Positions 48,857 to 62,205 of a stretch of DNA of 64,000 bases are shown piece by piece. This DNA is from Dermacentor variabilis. Lineage: Eukaryota; Arthropoda; Arachnida; Ixodida; Ixodidae. Both the position numbers and the translations under genes were made by a program. How positions within the stretch are numbered: the stretch's first letter is position 1; every line of letters starts with the position of its first letter. The DNA lies in NCBI RefSeq assembly GCF_050947875.1, contig NC_134572.1, positions 123,313,105-123,377,104 on the forward strand, written 5' to 3'. The notes beneath the pieces were generated by a model. The model was not told the DNA's origin and searched no databases. It saw only the letters and a list, made by a program, of their open reading frames with translations.

Positions 48857-49544
48857 TGACACTCACGAAACATATTAATTTCATGCCAAGGTATGTCTCG
48901 AAGCGCCGAACGAGGTATCATGAACATTATTGCAACGTTATGACACAGAGCGAAATATGCTGACAGAGTGCAGCGATAAAGCTAAGTATGATCATATTTG
49001 TCATTAAAACTATACAAAAGTGCTGCGCGAGTTTCTTATGGTTGCGCCCACGTGTGGCAGCCGAAAAAACAGCAGGGAGACAGTGAGCCAATGTTTCATG
49101 GCGTCATTACGCAACCGTCTTCTGGGTGCCGAAACGGAGACTGGTTTGTAGAAAAAGTATTATAGCAAAATTAAGGTGTATTGACGCTTGCCAGATTTTC
49201 CTTTAGTTTTGGCGCTGTGGTTCTTACCTTAACGCGAAAAAATAACATATGAGAAACGTTACATCAGTACTCCTTTACTGAGTATGTTTACGGCAATACG
49301 TCATTACGAGATATTTTGAGCTCATTTGAAAACATGTTTCAGTTGTTGGCGATGCACGATATTCATCATTCCTGCGAAAATTTAGAACAGCCCGTATGGC
49401 ATCTCGCTTGTGTGCCAAATGCGTAAGGCTGTCAAACACGAACAAGCTAAAGTTTCTCCATGCCTAACCCGTAGTTCGCTTCAACTATAGAAGGCCGTTA
49501 TCTTCGTGTAACCAGAAAATTCCGGCGATAGATTAAAGGGTAAG
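48857..49544. other. Intergenic stretch, nothing recognised
   Basis: No feature recognised. Confidence 0.5.
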
Positions 49545-50449
<905 letters not shown>

Positions 50450-50920
50450 GACGGAATCCGAGTGCGCGGTTTTGCGCAGCAACGCAAAACGAAGGCACGC
50501 GGTCCAATTTAGCGGCGCTTAAAATCCTTCGTTCCCGTTACGCCACTGCTTCCCGGAAGTGCGCCAGGCGGAAAGAGTCGCGTGATGAGCGAAAAGCGAG
50601 TGCGTCTAGCGTCTAAATCCAAGTTCTCTACGCGGCGAAGTGCGTAGAAAGGGGAGGAAGGACGCGAAGGCGATGCCGTTGTAATTGCCTAAACTGCGAC
50701 GAGCTCAGCTTTAGCGTGTGCTCCACACCGAATCGAAAGGCGTGCATAAAGACAACGTGCGTTTCGCCTGCCTGGCTGCGACAGGCTCAAGAACTTCGTC
50801 TTCGAGAGGCGCCTTCTTCGTTTGGATTCGCGCAGACCTGGAGTAGACGTCTGGCGTGTTTTGTGGCGTGCGAAACTAGAGCGAGCCGAAAAGTTAAGGC
50901 GGGCTTTTAATCTCAGTCAA
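50450..50920. other. GC-rich island
   Basis: CpG-rich with no domain in any frame. Confidence 0.3.
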
Positions 50921-53114
50921 CTGCAGTAGGTCAGTTGCTGAAGCTTAGATCGCCTGAAGGCGTTTTGAAGTCACCTTGAAGTGACAGCTCGTGCAATGTG
51001 GCTCCCCTAGACGAGTAAAAGAGATAACATTTCCAGTAGAGAGCATTTGAGTCTTGTATAGCGCTGTAACCAATTCTGAAGTCTACAAGTGAGTTCTTCT
51101 ACGGTACCTGAAGTCTACAGACTGAAGTGTCCTACTGTATACATGCTGCGCCTTGCCCAGTGCACCTGATTGATGTGAAGTAGTGTCAACCTTCTTTCAC
51201 TCGCCCACGCCTTTTCCCACATGAAGCAAACTGGGCCAGATCTAGTTAATTTCTCTGCCTTTCATTCCCTCTCTCTATAAGCCTACAAGCGTAAAAAAAA
51301 GATGAACCAATAATAAGTCAATTAAGATCATCGCCCTCTCACCACCATAATCAACCTGCTTAATTCTACTGCAAGAAAGAAGACACCTCGCCCCTGTTCC
51401 GCGGCAGACAAACCCTTCATACTACTGCAAGTGTTCTAATCTTTTCAAACCAGCTAAGACATGCCGACCTTGACAGCGTTTTCTTTCCGTTATGAGCGTC
51501 GCAAGCAGTTGTAGCATTTGCAAAATAGAAAAACCATATCCATTATTCCTATGCCTCATGTGTGCAAATAAAAAAAAATGAATCCAACCTGACTAGGCAA
51601 GAAAAACTTCCCGCCGTCTCCATGCCATGTGTTACGGTAAAATTTTCAGGAGCCTCTTATGACCCTTTTATGCTCATTTCTGCAGACCTTTTTTACAGCG
51701 AGCATGCAGCCTTCCGTGTGCAGTCACCTCTGAGCTATCATCTCAATTAACGCGCCTAATGGCCGCGTTGTTTGGCTAATTAGAGGTCTTTTAGAACTAT
51801 TTCTCAAAAAAGAACAGCACCACATTTACCCCCTACTTCATCGTGAATTCCCTCGCAGTTTTCTTTCTCTTCTTTTATTCGCCTGGGTTACCATGCGGCA
51901 TAACGTGAGAATAAAATTAAAAGTTTGGAGACCGTTTCTAGGTTTTACGGAATTTTAAACGCTTTTTGTGGACAACATAATAATCGTACTTGCGCTGCAT
52001 TATTCAGACAGGTGAGCAATACTTGCACAAGAAATCGAAACACGCATTCAACTAAATAACAAAAATTCAATAATTACTTTCTTAAATAGTTACATTACGG
52101 CACCCGTCGCAATTCACAAAGGTAGCCGATGAGTTTTCAAGGCGTATCAAATTGGAAAAAATTTTCAAAATTAAACTAATTTGGAGATATGCGGCCATCA
52201 AACTCGCCGTAAAGATGCACCGTTGTTCCACTCCCTCTCTTTTTTTAGCAAAACGCTCTCTTATGCATTTATTCGCATAAGTAACTGGAACGCCCATGTA
52301 TTTCGCCCCACACTTTGGGAAATGTTATATCTAAATTGCTGCCATCCTGGGAATTCATTTCAAGTGGATACATCTTGCAAACTCACCTGCTTCAATGCGT
52401 AAATTCTTATTTGTGTTGTAAAGTAATTGTTCGGCAGGTTTATTATAGAATTTTCATTATTAAGCTGAATAGGTGTTTTGCTTTCTCATGCTAGTGATGT
52501 CCGCCTCTTCCAATAATCCATCTCAAGGACATGAAATATGCTATTTGCGCCGTAGGCCAGGGGTTAATTCAACGCCACAGGTTAAATGTCGTCCACTGTA
52601 TGTCTGTGTAGCATATATAGCGGATTACGCCCCTTTTGTTTCGATTTCAAGAACAAATCGCATTGGGCAATGTTGGAGGGGCTACGTAATACAAAATGTG
52701 TTGGAAAGTACGAAAAAAAGAAACAGCCAAAGAGCTCCAAGTTGTTAATCAGAAGAATCACGCGAGTGCGCGGTTAGCGACACCGGCAGTGGATACCACG
52801 GCAATCCCTTTTCTCGAAATAATCAGTTTAACAAGATAACATCATGTAGAGCTGAACATAGTCCATAGCTCACAAGTGACGTTCGCTTTCTACCAGAAAG
52901 CCGTTCAAGCAGCATATTCTCGTCTTGGGAAAAAGCAAATACTTTTTCAAGACCCTCTGTGCAAGATCGCCCTACTACTCTCCACAGGGGTTGAGGTAAG
53001 GACAGAAAAGACGACAAAACAAGAGAAGATTTAAAAAACACATGAGTTCGCACACTTTATAGTTTTTCGATCAGTACCATTTCCATTACTTCATGGGTAG
53101 TACAGAGACTATTG
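50921..53114. other. Intergenic stretch, one homeodomain-motif cluster
   Basis: No gene recognised. The compact motif cluster at 51744-51786 is listed separately. Confidence 0.5.
51744..51786. promoter_or_regulatory. Cluster of homeodomain core motifs (candidate)
   Basis: CAATTAA, CTAATGG and GGCTAATTAGAGG lie within 43 bp in a small GC-rich pocket. CTAATTAG is a full palindrome. The 10-mer GGCTAATTAG also occurs at 48412. ATTA cores are common, so chance is a real alternative. Confidence 0.2.
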
Positions 53115-53178
53115 TGTAGAATGTCTGGCTGCGGTGCTGAAAGAACCTTGTTCGATACCAACCGTCGGTACAACTTGG
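53115..53178 (+). repeat. Weak tRNA-like head in front of the 64-bp array
   Basis: GGCTGCGGTGCTGAAAGAAC is followed by CTTGTTCGATACCAACCG, a degenerate B-box-like string, then CGGTACAACTTGG, which merges into the first array unit. This may be the 5' part of a SINE whose internal part expanded. The boxes are imperfect. Confidence 0.25.
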
Positions 53179-54608
53179 GTCACTCGGTATGTGCTAGTGG
53201 GAACGTGTCGCTTTTCAATGAACCTTTTCCATGCCAACTTTGGTCACTCGGTATGTGCTAGTGGGCACGTGTCGCTTTCCAATGGACCTTTTCCATGCCA
53301 ACTTTGCTCACTCAGTATGTGCTAGTGGGAACGTGTCGCTTTTCAAAGGACGTTTTCCATGCCAACTTTGGTCACTCGGTATGTGCTAGTGGGCACGTGT
53401 CGCTTTTCAATAGACCTTTTCCATGCCAACATTGGTCACTCGGTATGTGCTAGTGGGAACGTGTCGCTTTTCAAAGGACGTTTTCCATGCCAACTTTGGT
53501 CACTCGGTATGTGCTAGTGGGCACGTGTCGCTTTTCAATAGACCTTTTCCATGCCAACTTTGCTCACTCAGTATGTGCTAGTGGGAACGTGTCGCTTTTC
53601 AATGAACCTTTTCCATGCCAACTTTGGTCACTCGGTATGTGCTAGTGGGCACGTGTCGCTTTCCAATGGACCTTTTCCATGCCAACTTTGGTCACTCGGT
53701 ATGTGCTAGTGGTAACGTGTCGCTTTTCAATGGACCTTTTCCATGCCAACTTTGGTCACTCGGTATGTGCTAGTGGGCACGTGTCGCTTTCCAATGGACC
53801 TTTTCCATGCCAACTTTGGTCACTCGGTATGTGCTAGTGGGCACGTGTCGCTTTCCAATGGACCTTTTCCATGCCAACTTTGCTCACTCAGTATGTGCTA
53901 GTGGGAACGTGTCGCTTTTCAAAGGACGTTTTCCATGCCAACTTTGGTCACTCGGTATGTGCTAGTGGGCACGTGTCGCTTTTCAATAGACCTTTTCCAT
54001 GCCAACATTGGTCACTCGGTATGTGCTAGTGGGAACGTGTCGCTTTTCAAAGGACGTTTTCCATGCCAACTTTGGTCACTCGGTATGTGCTAGTGGGCAC
54101 GTGTCGCTTTTCAATAGACCTTTTCCATGCCAACTTTGCTCACTCAGTATGTGCTAGTGGGAACGTGTCGCTTTTCAATGAACCTTTTCCATGCCAACTT
54201 TGGTCACTCGGTATGTGCTAGTGGGCACGTGTCGCTTTCCAATGGACCTTTTCCATGCCAACTTTGGTCACTCGGTATGTGCTAGTGGTAACGTGTCGCT
54301 TTTCAATGGACCTTTTCCATGCCAACTTTGGTCACTCGGTATATGCTAGTGGGCACGTGTCGCTTTTCAATGGACCTTTTCCATGCCAACATTGGTCACT
54401 CGGTATGCGCTAGTGGGAACGTGTCGCTTTTCAATGGGCCTTTTCCGTGCCAACTTTGGTCACTCGGTATGTGCTAGTGGGCACGTGTCGCTTTTCAATG
54501 GACCTTTTCCATGCCAACTTTGGTCACTCGGTATGTGCTAGTGGGAGCGTGTCGCTTTTCAATGGACCTTTCCATGTCAACTTAGGTCACTCAGCATGTG
54601 CCACTGGA
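53179..54608. repeat. 64-bp minisatellite, 22 units, with higher-order structure
   Basis: Twenty-two units start every 64 bp from 53179 (the last one is 63 bp), plus a partial unit to 54608. The core is GTCACTCGGTATGTGCTAGT, then GGGMACGTGTCGCTTTTCAA, then YGGACCTTTTCCATGCCAAC and TTTG. Units differ at a few diagnostic positions. Units 2-9 (53243-53754) are identical to units 11-18 (53819-54330), so a 512-bp block is duplicated with a 576-bp offset. Position 24 of the unit alternates A and C almost regularly, giving a 128-bp double period. Since 64 is not a multiple of 3, it is not a protein repeat. Confidence 0.97.
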
Positions 54609-54654
54609 TATGCGCCGTTCTTTAAACATAAAAAAAAATCTTTCAACATTTTCT

Positions 54655-54690
54655 CGATGCTGGGCGGAATCGAACCCGCTTCAAATATAT
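54655..54690 (-). repeat. tRNA-like B-box fragment
   Basis: The complement of GGCGGAATCGAACCCGC is GCGGGTTCGATTCCGCC, a very good polymerase III B box. The surrounding sequence does not fold as a tRNA that I can recognise. Probably a SINE or tRNA-pseudogene fragment. Confidence 0.35.
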
Positions 54691-56890
54691 ATTCACACAT
54701 GCTCCACGAACGTACGCTGCTGCGGCATCGCTAGATGGCGCGGCGTGTCCATGAGAAATGTAATAGAGGAGCTCGGCTGCACACACGCCTCATCCATGAT
54801 GTGTTTCGGTGTTGGCAATACGGTGTGTCACTACATTGCATATGCTAAATTCATTAACGTCGGCATTCATTGTGAGATGGGCTCTGCCGGTAGGTTTTTT
54901 TTTTTTTACCGTTGAGGTACAGCTGCACCTATACTAGCCAGTTTTGAGCATATGCCGAGATAATTCGGGATTGGATTAGTGCAACGTTTCTGAAACAACA
55001 GATCACTATATCTCCAGGCAAGTCATAACATATAAAAACATCCCAAAACTGACCAATGCCGTAGCTTCTGAAAATGTGAATTCGACGAATGGACATTTAG
55101 CACATTTGAATTTGGCAACCGAAAACGACCGACTATTAACATCGATTTTTTTTCAACGCTCTTTCAGGCAAAACACCATCCTGAATGTTGAGGTTAAAGG
55201 CATACAACTTCTGCATCCCAGTGGCCCTCCCTCTAATGCATTGCTCAAGAGGGTGTGGCATAAAATAAGCCAGATCGTTCTAGCTGTTGGGAACATACAT
55301 CCTTGGATACGTACGCTTGTAACACGAAGTGTTTCATTGCTACATCTACAGCAGAACTCTAGTCAAAAATTGTAATGTACCATAGCACACGGCGACATGC
55401 CCCGTATATTGAATGTCGGGCTTCTTTAGCATCCAGCTGTCATGAGCTGTCATCAAAGCTGTCATGAAAATAGGTCAGGTGCCTTACTTCTCTGATCCCG
55501 ATGCTTCCATTCAGAATTAAATTCGATTCGTTATGCGATTCTTTCAGATTACTTAGTTATAGCATTTCAGATCTGTTAGGGAACTTGCAATCTAACTGGT
55601 AAAGAAGTATTTACACTTAGCCCCTGTTCGTTAAGGACGTGACGTTGCCGAAACCAGGTGTGGAGGTGTGTAGACGCACTGAGACGTAATATTTTACATA
55701 TTGTGCATATCTTAGGACAGCACAGCTTCAAATGAATTGTATTAGTCACTATGATGCATTTTCTTAAGTAGAGAAGTTCAGGATTCGATTCCCTACTTGA
55801 ATACCATGCTGGTTTTCTTTTCTTCGTTATAGAACAGTCGATGCTATTGACTGCTTTTGCGAGATTCTGCAACAATTTGCTTTCTCACCGAAGGTGCCCA
55901 AGAGCCTTGCGGCCGTGTATGACGCTTGTTCGAAGCCTTCTAAATCTCACAAAGAAGTGCCAGTTCTTGTATAATTGGGCTCAGAATCTACTATGGAATT
56001 TATTTGTGGATAAAATCCCCACCTTCTCTCTTTCTTTTCTTCTCCAACCTCCTTCCTCTTTCAGTACGAAATAAATGCCGTCGGACAAAGGCCCCTTCAA
56101 GCCTCCTTTCTGAGCGAACAATTAACGCCAGCGAATGAAATGACGGTTTCCTGATAAGTGAGCGTTCTTCTGCGGAGCGAAAAGAATTTTCGCCTGAACT
56201 GCCGCTAAGCAGAGTCGAAAATGAGATTCTTCCCTTTCCTTCCTTTTCTCTCTATTCTCGTGGTTTTCCCATTACAGTCGGTCACCTCCTAGCTGCCCTT
56301 TTTTTTTCCGCTGCCTTAGTCGAGTGACGAATAGCTGAAGCCCCTGCCTACGTCATAAAAAGCTTTAGCAATAGCGTGTTGTGTATTATATATTTCTAGG
56401 GAACTTAAAAGCCGATGAATTGATCGTCAGCTGCCGTTTTCCAAGCGCGGCTATTTTATGTGAATAATGCTTGGATTACGCTGCCCAGCATGCCCGCAGC
56501 TGTCTCGCAACAGCACAGGTTTTGCTTTCCACGAATTTTGGTGCGTTCTTCATTGCTTTCTTCTTCTTCTGTTGTGGCGTTTCGCGTCGCCTTATCCCGT
56601 GCATAAATAATGATCACAAGCCGAGTTTGCGTTTCCTAGATATATGGCATGGTGGCATGGACGAGAGAAATTGCTCCATGTCCTCGGTCACGCTTCGGTA
56701 TTTCCTTGCATGTCTTTTATGTTAATACCTTCGCCTTTTAATACTCAATAGTGGCGCAACATGTCACTTAATGTTAAGAAAGCCACTTAAGCGCACTGCG
56801 GTTTTCTGGAGTATAGGAAAAGTGCAGTGTGGTGTTAGAACTTTTGAGCGAAGTTCCGACACTCAGTTGCACCTCCTCCTCCCTCCCATA
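54691..56890. other. Intergenic stretch, nothing recognised
   Basis: Another isolated B-box-like string (AGGATTCGATTCCC) lies near 55781 with no matching A box. The 99-codon plus-strand frame at 55076 has no recognisable domain. Confidence 0.45.
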
Positions 56891-56909
56891 CCCCCCCCCC
56901 CCCCCCCCC
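56891..56909. repeat. C19 homopolymer
   Basis: Nineteen consecutive C. Confidence 0.9.
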
Positions 56910-58489
56910 GAGCACATTGACTGAGAATTCATCCACAGTTCCGAGCTAGCCAAAAAACTGAAGCAGACAGTTGCAAAAGCAACGTCACCCGATTCCCAAG
57001 GCAAAGATGTGGCTGAATATACTGGAGAGCACCTTTAGGAGCAGGCCTTTCCACTCCCTGCGCCCTTTTCCTTCCTGTGTCTCAGTCATGCTTCCATCGG
57101 TTCTGCTCTCGTCTCCTAACGGTTGACCGAGGTTCAAGTGACAGCTGCACGCTAGACAATTATAGTGCGGTCAGCAGACTTCCCTCTTCTATGCGAACTA
57201 ATTTCTCTATTACCCTTCAGATGCTGCATTATAAAAACAGCGAGCGACTTCTCGACTTAACGCAAGAAATTACGCCTGGTGGAGCTCGAAACCTAGCCTA
57301 TCGCAGACGTGGAAGCTACTAGTCCCAGCACTCCATGCACACCGCTTCCAGCATCACGGTCTTTAGGCTTACTTCTTGTGCGATAATTGCCAGAATTATA
57401 CCAGGTGACAAATTACACGAGTATGAAAGGAAGCTGGGTATAACATTGTGCCTTGTTGCTATGCGTAAAGACATGAGACTAGGACATACGGGCTGCTCTC
57501 ATCTAGCGATGCTTCCCGCTTGACTCTATGCCACTCTTTTCAACCAACGTTCACGGTCGCCTGATAGCATTGAGAACGCTGGCTGAGCGTCGCTATGATC
57601 ACTTACGGAGCGCGAAAAGCGCAAAAGCGCGAAAATAAATTACATCGGAAAAGGAATCGCTGCTAAGTCGCGGCCTTGTATGCATCCGGCAGCCGCTCTT
57701 GAGCGTCTGGCTTTGTCGGTTCTAAAATTCGCTTCCTTTTCTGCGCACCCCACACGTATTGCCTTTCTGAGCTGCATCGCGAAAAATTCCATAAGAGTAA
57801 ATAAATAAACCTTCTCCAGAAACCATTGACGGTGATTGTCAATGTAATCGAACAGCCGAACGCTTCTGAAAAGCTATTCACCTCATTTATTAAAGGAATG
57901 ATGCGCTTGAAGGCGTGTACTTGCTGCCGCCAGGTTATTAGGTAGCGCTAGTTTCATTGCCACATTCCACAGAGAACAGATTCCTTAACCAGCCCATATA
58001 TGTAGTGGTGGTATAGGAGGCGAGAGATGTAAAACCAATTTGCCATATGCGTGTTGTCTCCAGCGGCACGAGCGCCTGCGTGGAAGGCCACTGCCGCCCT
58101 CCTTTCCCGCAGCCGTCACAGGGGGAGAGGGTGGCGAGTTAAAAGAAGAGTCGTTCATGTCGAGTGCTTCACCACAGCATCTAAACCTACAGAGTGATGC
58201 CCTCACTATTAGGTCTCGATCGCCCGCACAGACCTCCCAAATAACTCACGCCACAGCACGCGTGTCTCAAGATGTTGGGCTATAATAGTTGGCGTTATGT
58301 GATGAAGCGCCCCGCAAATCGGTTGTGCGAAAGCACGCGCCCTTTGCATCTGCGATGAAAGTCAAACCGCCACAGCCATCCAAACACGGACGAAAGAGGC
58401 AAATACCTTTAGATCGCTTGCATCTGAATTTAAATTGCTCCATCGAATGTTCCACCGAAGTGCGGTGGAGCGTGGCCAGCTTTCATAAA
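56910..58489. other. Intergenic stretch, nothing recognised
   Basis: No feature recognised; GC content rises slightly near 58050-58140. Confidence 0.5.
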
Positions 58490-58617
58490 AAGCCATTACT
58501 TTAGGATTGTTCGTAAGAGCGAATTTCAGCCACTCCTGATACTGGACATATTAATAGAGAAGGCAGCCGGCCAGTGGCAAAGTTAACTTACGAACAAAAA
58601 GCTTTGTGATTTCGGCG
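58490..58617. mobile_element. 'GGGCC' terminal-inverted-repeat element, copy C
   Basis: Contains CTGGACATATTA, identical to copy A, and ends with ACTTACGAACAAAAAGCTTT and GTGATTTCGGCGCC, a diverged form of the GTGAATTCGGCCC terminus. The left end includes GTTCGTAAGAGCGAAT but is eroded. Confidence 0.5.
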
Positions 58618-59477
58618 CCATCAGATTGCGAAAGTTCTGACCTCTTAATCGGAGCCACGTACGCCTATTTTGAGAAGCCGTCTGTCGGCTTGCATAGTTT
58701 TGAAATCGACTTCCTGGGCACGTAACATTAGGTGCGTTATTTCTTTTATTTCTTTTGAAGTGCGCTCCCTCGCTGTACTTACTCATGGGTATTCAGTGAA
58801 ATATTTCGTTTCATAATATACGCTTCGGGCGCTATTTCTTCTTTATTAATCCTTTTATGGTTTTCTGCAGAAGCTTTGAATGCAACATTAACTCACGGAC
58901 CATATTAATATCGTTTAAACGTTTCACTGCAGTACGGTAAGGCCAACGATATGTATGACATTAAAAGGTAAAGCTGCAGCGCTCTATTCAGAACGTTAAA
59001 AACCTTACAGGTGTGAGGAATATTTGATTAGCGGAAAACATAGCACTAAAATAAAGCCCATTGAATAGCGCAACAACAAGGAATACCAGTAACTGCTGAA
59101 GGGAGCTTTCAAATGAACCGCGCGACGACCAACTTTTCAAATTAACCACCTCTCGTTCCGCGTCCCCATAAAGTTTCCTCGTCCAGGCATGTCGTAACGC
59201 AAAACCGCGGTGCGTCGAGGTAACCCACAGCTGCCTGTTTGGATGGCAAACCTGAGGGGACGGGGCGAGGTAGCAGAGGCGTGCCAAATGTCAAACTTGA
59301 CTAATTGCGGTCGAAATTAGGCAAGCGTTGCCGATGAAGGGCGGCCGCGGGCTCATTAAGGTCGCCGGATCCGCACCCAGCGTCCTGATGAGTCGGCGTG
59401 ATTCCTCGCGTCCGGTTTCCGGGCGCGCGCTCATCGCTCGTCCAGCGGCCAAGGCCGCCGCGATTCGTTGTTGAGCT

Positions 59478-59480
<3 letters not shown>
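58618..59480. other. Intergenic stretch; 3' part GC-rich
   Basis: 59320-59470 is GC-rich with TAATTG, ATTAGG and CATTAAGG strings near its start. No gene recognised. Confidence 0.4.

Positions 59481-59514
<34 letters not shown>
59481..59514. repeat. (CT)17 microsatellite
   Basis: Seventeen CT units. Confidence 0.95.
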
Positions 59515-59518
<4 letters not shown>

Positions 59519-61089
59519 GTCGATTTCCGATAAAGAATTCCTTTTGGCGCGTGACAGATTCATTGTCTTTCGCGGAGTAGCGGAAACTCGCGGTGTCGGT
59601 CAGCGAACTTGGCCTTACTTTTTGACTTCTCATCGTCAAGCACTATTTCTTTTTGGGAGAGGGCGGGGAGGGGGGGCTTGTGTATGCTCCCGACAAAGAA
59701 CAAACGCAAGCAGCGCAAAAACTATATTACAACGTCCCGTGAGGCTTATGTCATCGCTGGAGATAATGTAAATTAGACATTTCTTTTATGGCTATATAGA
59801 GTGATCAAAGTGCCAGAGGGGCCTCAGATAGGCATAAGTATACTAGCTATAATTTTTACAAGCTATATTTAGTCATTACAAAAGTCTTTCTAACTTCAAG
59901 CGAGCGTGGGTAAATGGCGGAGCCCTGCAGGCGGATTTGTCCTTGAATAATCGCTGTATTTTCCCCACCTGAGCGTATTCTTTATAGAATAATGTACCTA
60001 CACTTGCGCCAAAGCTTTTCCAAGCATGCGAAGAGAGCACGTAATACATTGTGTTTAACAATCTTGTAGGTTCAGCTTACAGAAAGCCCTCCGCGCAAGA
60101 TAGCCTTAAGTTTACCCGGAATTCAGCTTCTCAGGCGACATCATGAGCGAGTTCTTTAGACACGAGAATATAGCATGTGAACTCCATAGCCTTCCGAGTA
60201 TAGTTAGGCGAAATTAGCTTATATTCCCATCTCAGGTAACTACAGAAATACAGCTGAAATGTTTGCAACGTTTTGAGTAAATGTTTCTTGCTGTCCTGCT
60301 AGCGCTCGCGTAGCGCATTTTCTGTTATATCTTTTTACAGTATTAGTTTGTATAGAATCCCAAATCTTGTTCATTGTGTGACGTGGCCCGTTTAACATTT
60401 CGTGTCGTCACCTAAGCTAGTGCGATGAGAAACATAACCCTCTGATAGAACTGATCGCTAGTAGAAACACTTCAAGCGAAAAAAAATTGGAGCACTATGT
60501 CACTCGGCAAGCTCAATTTTACATTGCCTACATAAATAAGGTTACATTGTGAAAGAACGAAAGGATTACCAGCCTTCACGCTGCTTCAAGAAACCAATGA
60601 CGAAACCCAGTAACACATCCTTAGCCTTCGTATGTGTATACAGCGAGCAAAGAAGTAACGCAAAGAATATGCGTTGCTCTGAACTCAATCATGACACTAT
60701 AGCGGAGTGCTATACGAAGATAAATAGAGGGTTTTCCCCCGTCTCAGGGGCACAAAAAAAAATGCCGGGCCTCCAAGTTTCACTGGCCCCTCTGACTCCG
60801 AGACCCGCGCGCCCTGGATGTCTGTAATCAGTTTTTCTTCTGATCTCTTCCACTCATGGAGTAAAATTTATTGAAACTAGACAGACAAAACTTACTAACC
60901 AGAAATGCAAATTGAAATAAAGAAACCTATCGTGCTCACGCCGCTTGTTCCGCGACGCTGAATAATTCATGACTTCGAGAAGGGCGTTTGAAAATTACGT
61001 ATGTTAAACAGACCCTCTATCGCCATAGCGGCAGGCATGCAGAACAGTAGACCGCATTTTTCACTCGCCTCGTATTTGCAGTGCAACCG
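59515..61089. other. Intergenic stretch, nothing recognised
   Basis: No feature recognised. Confidence 0.5.
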
Positions 61090-61820
61090 AGATCCTGGCA
61101 GTCGCAACCCCTCCCCTTTCTGCTAGCCCCCCTCCTCCTCCTCTCACCTTCCTGTTCCTTGCCATCCCAGTCTGTGGCCCCGAGTGCGTGTTCCACGCTC
61201 GAAAACGACGAGTAAAGGACAAACGGACAAGCGATACCCCCTCCGCCATTGTCTTTTCTTCTTTTCATTCCCTTTCAGTGACTAAGAAACACAACACGGC
61301 CACCATTTTTTCTCCGCCCGACATGAACAGAAGCGCGAGCAAGCGGTCGAGGCGCGTTCGGGGTGTACTGTACAGCGGAGGCCCGTGCAGCCGGCATTTG
61401 TGAGCAATGATCGCTGTTTGCCAAAGCCCCCCGGTCCGAGAACGAGGAAGCGTTTCATATATCGCCGGCACTGGCCGAGGATGACGTGCGATGTTGTATT
61501 GAAAGGAGCGCAATGCGTTCGTGATGGAGCTCGATGCGCGGGGAGTCGAGAACAGGCCGTCGGGATTTCGTGTTCGTGCCTCGCTTGTGGAAACAAAAGA
61601 AGAGAAAAATAACGTGCGCGGCATCGCGCATGGAGTTCGTGTGCTCGCTGGCCGAGCGAGAGAAAAAGCCGTCGGTTAATAAAAAAAGGAAACGAGGAGA
61701 CGACCACACCAGGGGGGCGTCTAAGCAATGAGTGTGTGTGTTGCGTAGTGAGTGGTGCGGTAATACAGTACAGACGATGATGCTGCGTGAGTGCGGTACG
61801 AAAGCGAAGTGATTGCAATG
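61090..61820. other. GC-rich island
   Basis: CpG-rich; overlapping frames of 119-236 codons on the minus strand reflect few stops and the adjacent AT tract. No domain recognised. Confidence 0.3.
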
Positions 61821-61973
61821 AAGAAGCCTAACATTAAAGGAGTCCAAGAGCGCGGAACGGGTGTCGTGACACGGATGCGGGGATTTACAAGGGAAAAGGC
61901 ACATAGTGTTGGTAACGACTACATACATACGAGGAACGGTCAAAACCTCGCAAACTGCAGCCACGGCTCGAGA

Positions 61974-61975
<2 letters not shown>

Positions 61976-62070
<95 letters not shown>
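61976..62070. repeat. (AT)n microsatellite
   Basis: 95 bp of uninterrupted AT. Confidence 0.97.
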
Positions 62071-62072
<2 letters not shown>

Positions 62073-62205
62073 ATGGTTGGGCCGCGCATATGTGGGAATG
62101 CGATAGCTAGACCGGAAGGAAGACAAAAAGAGTTGATGGGGGTGGCTAAACACATCATTAAACATTGAGGAAGAATGTGTAAGAAATTAAGAAGACAGCT
62201 TATTA

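Noticed and set aside
53179..54608. CRISPR array or protein repeat
   Set aside because: Units are contiguous 64-mers with no unique spacers, and 64 is not divisible by 3, so neither reading fits; it is a minisatellite.
55775..55800. Isolated B-box-like AGGATTCGATTCCC
   Set aside because: No A box at the right distance and no SINE body recognised; may be a worn SINE fragment but unsupported.
61455..62165. 236-codon minus-strand frame
   Set aside because: It is open because it crosses the AT tract (Tyr-Ile dipeptides); the rest has no domain.
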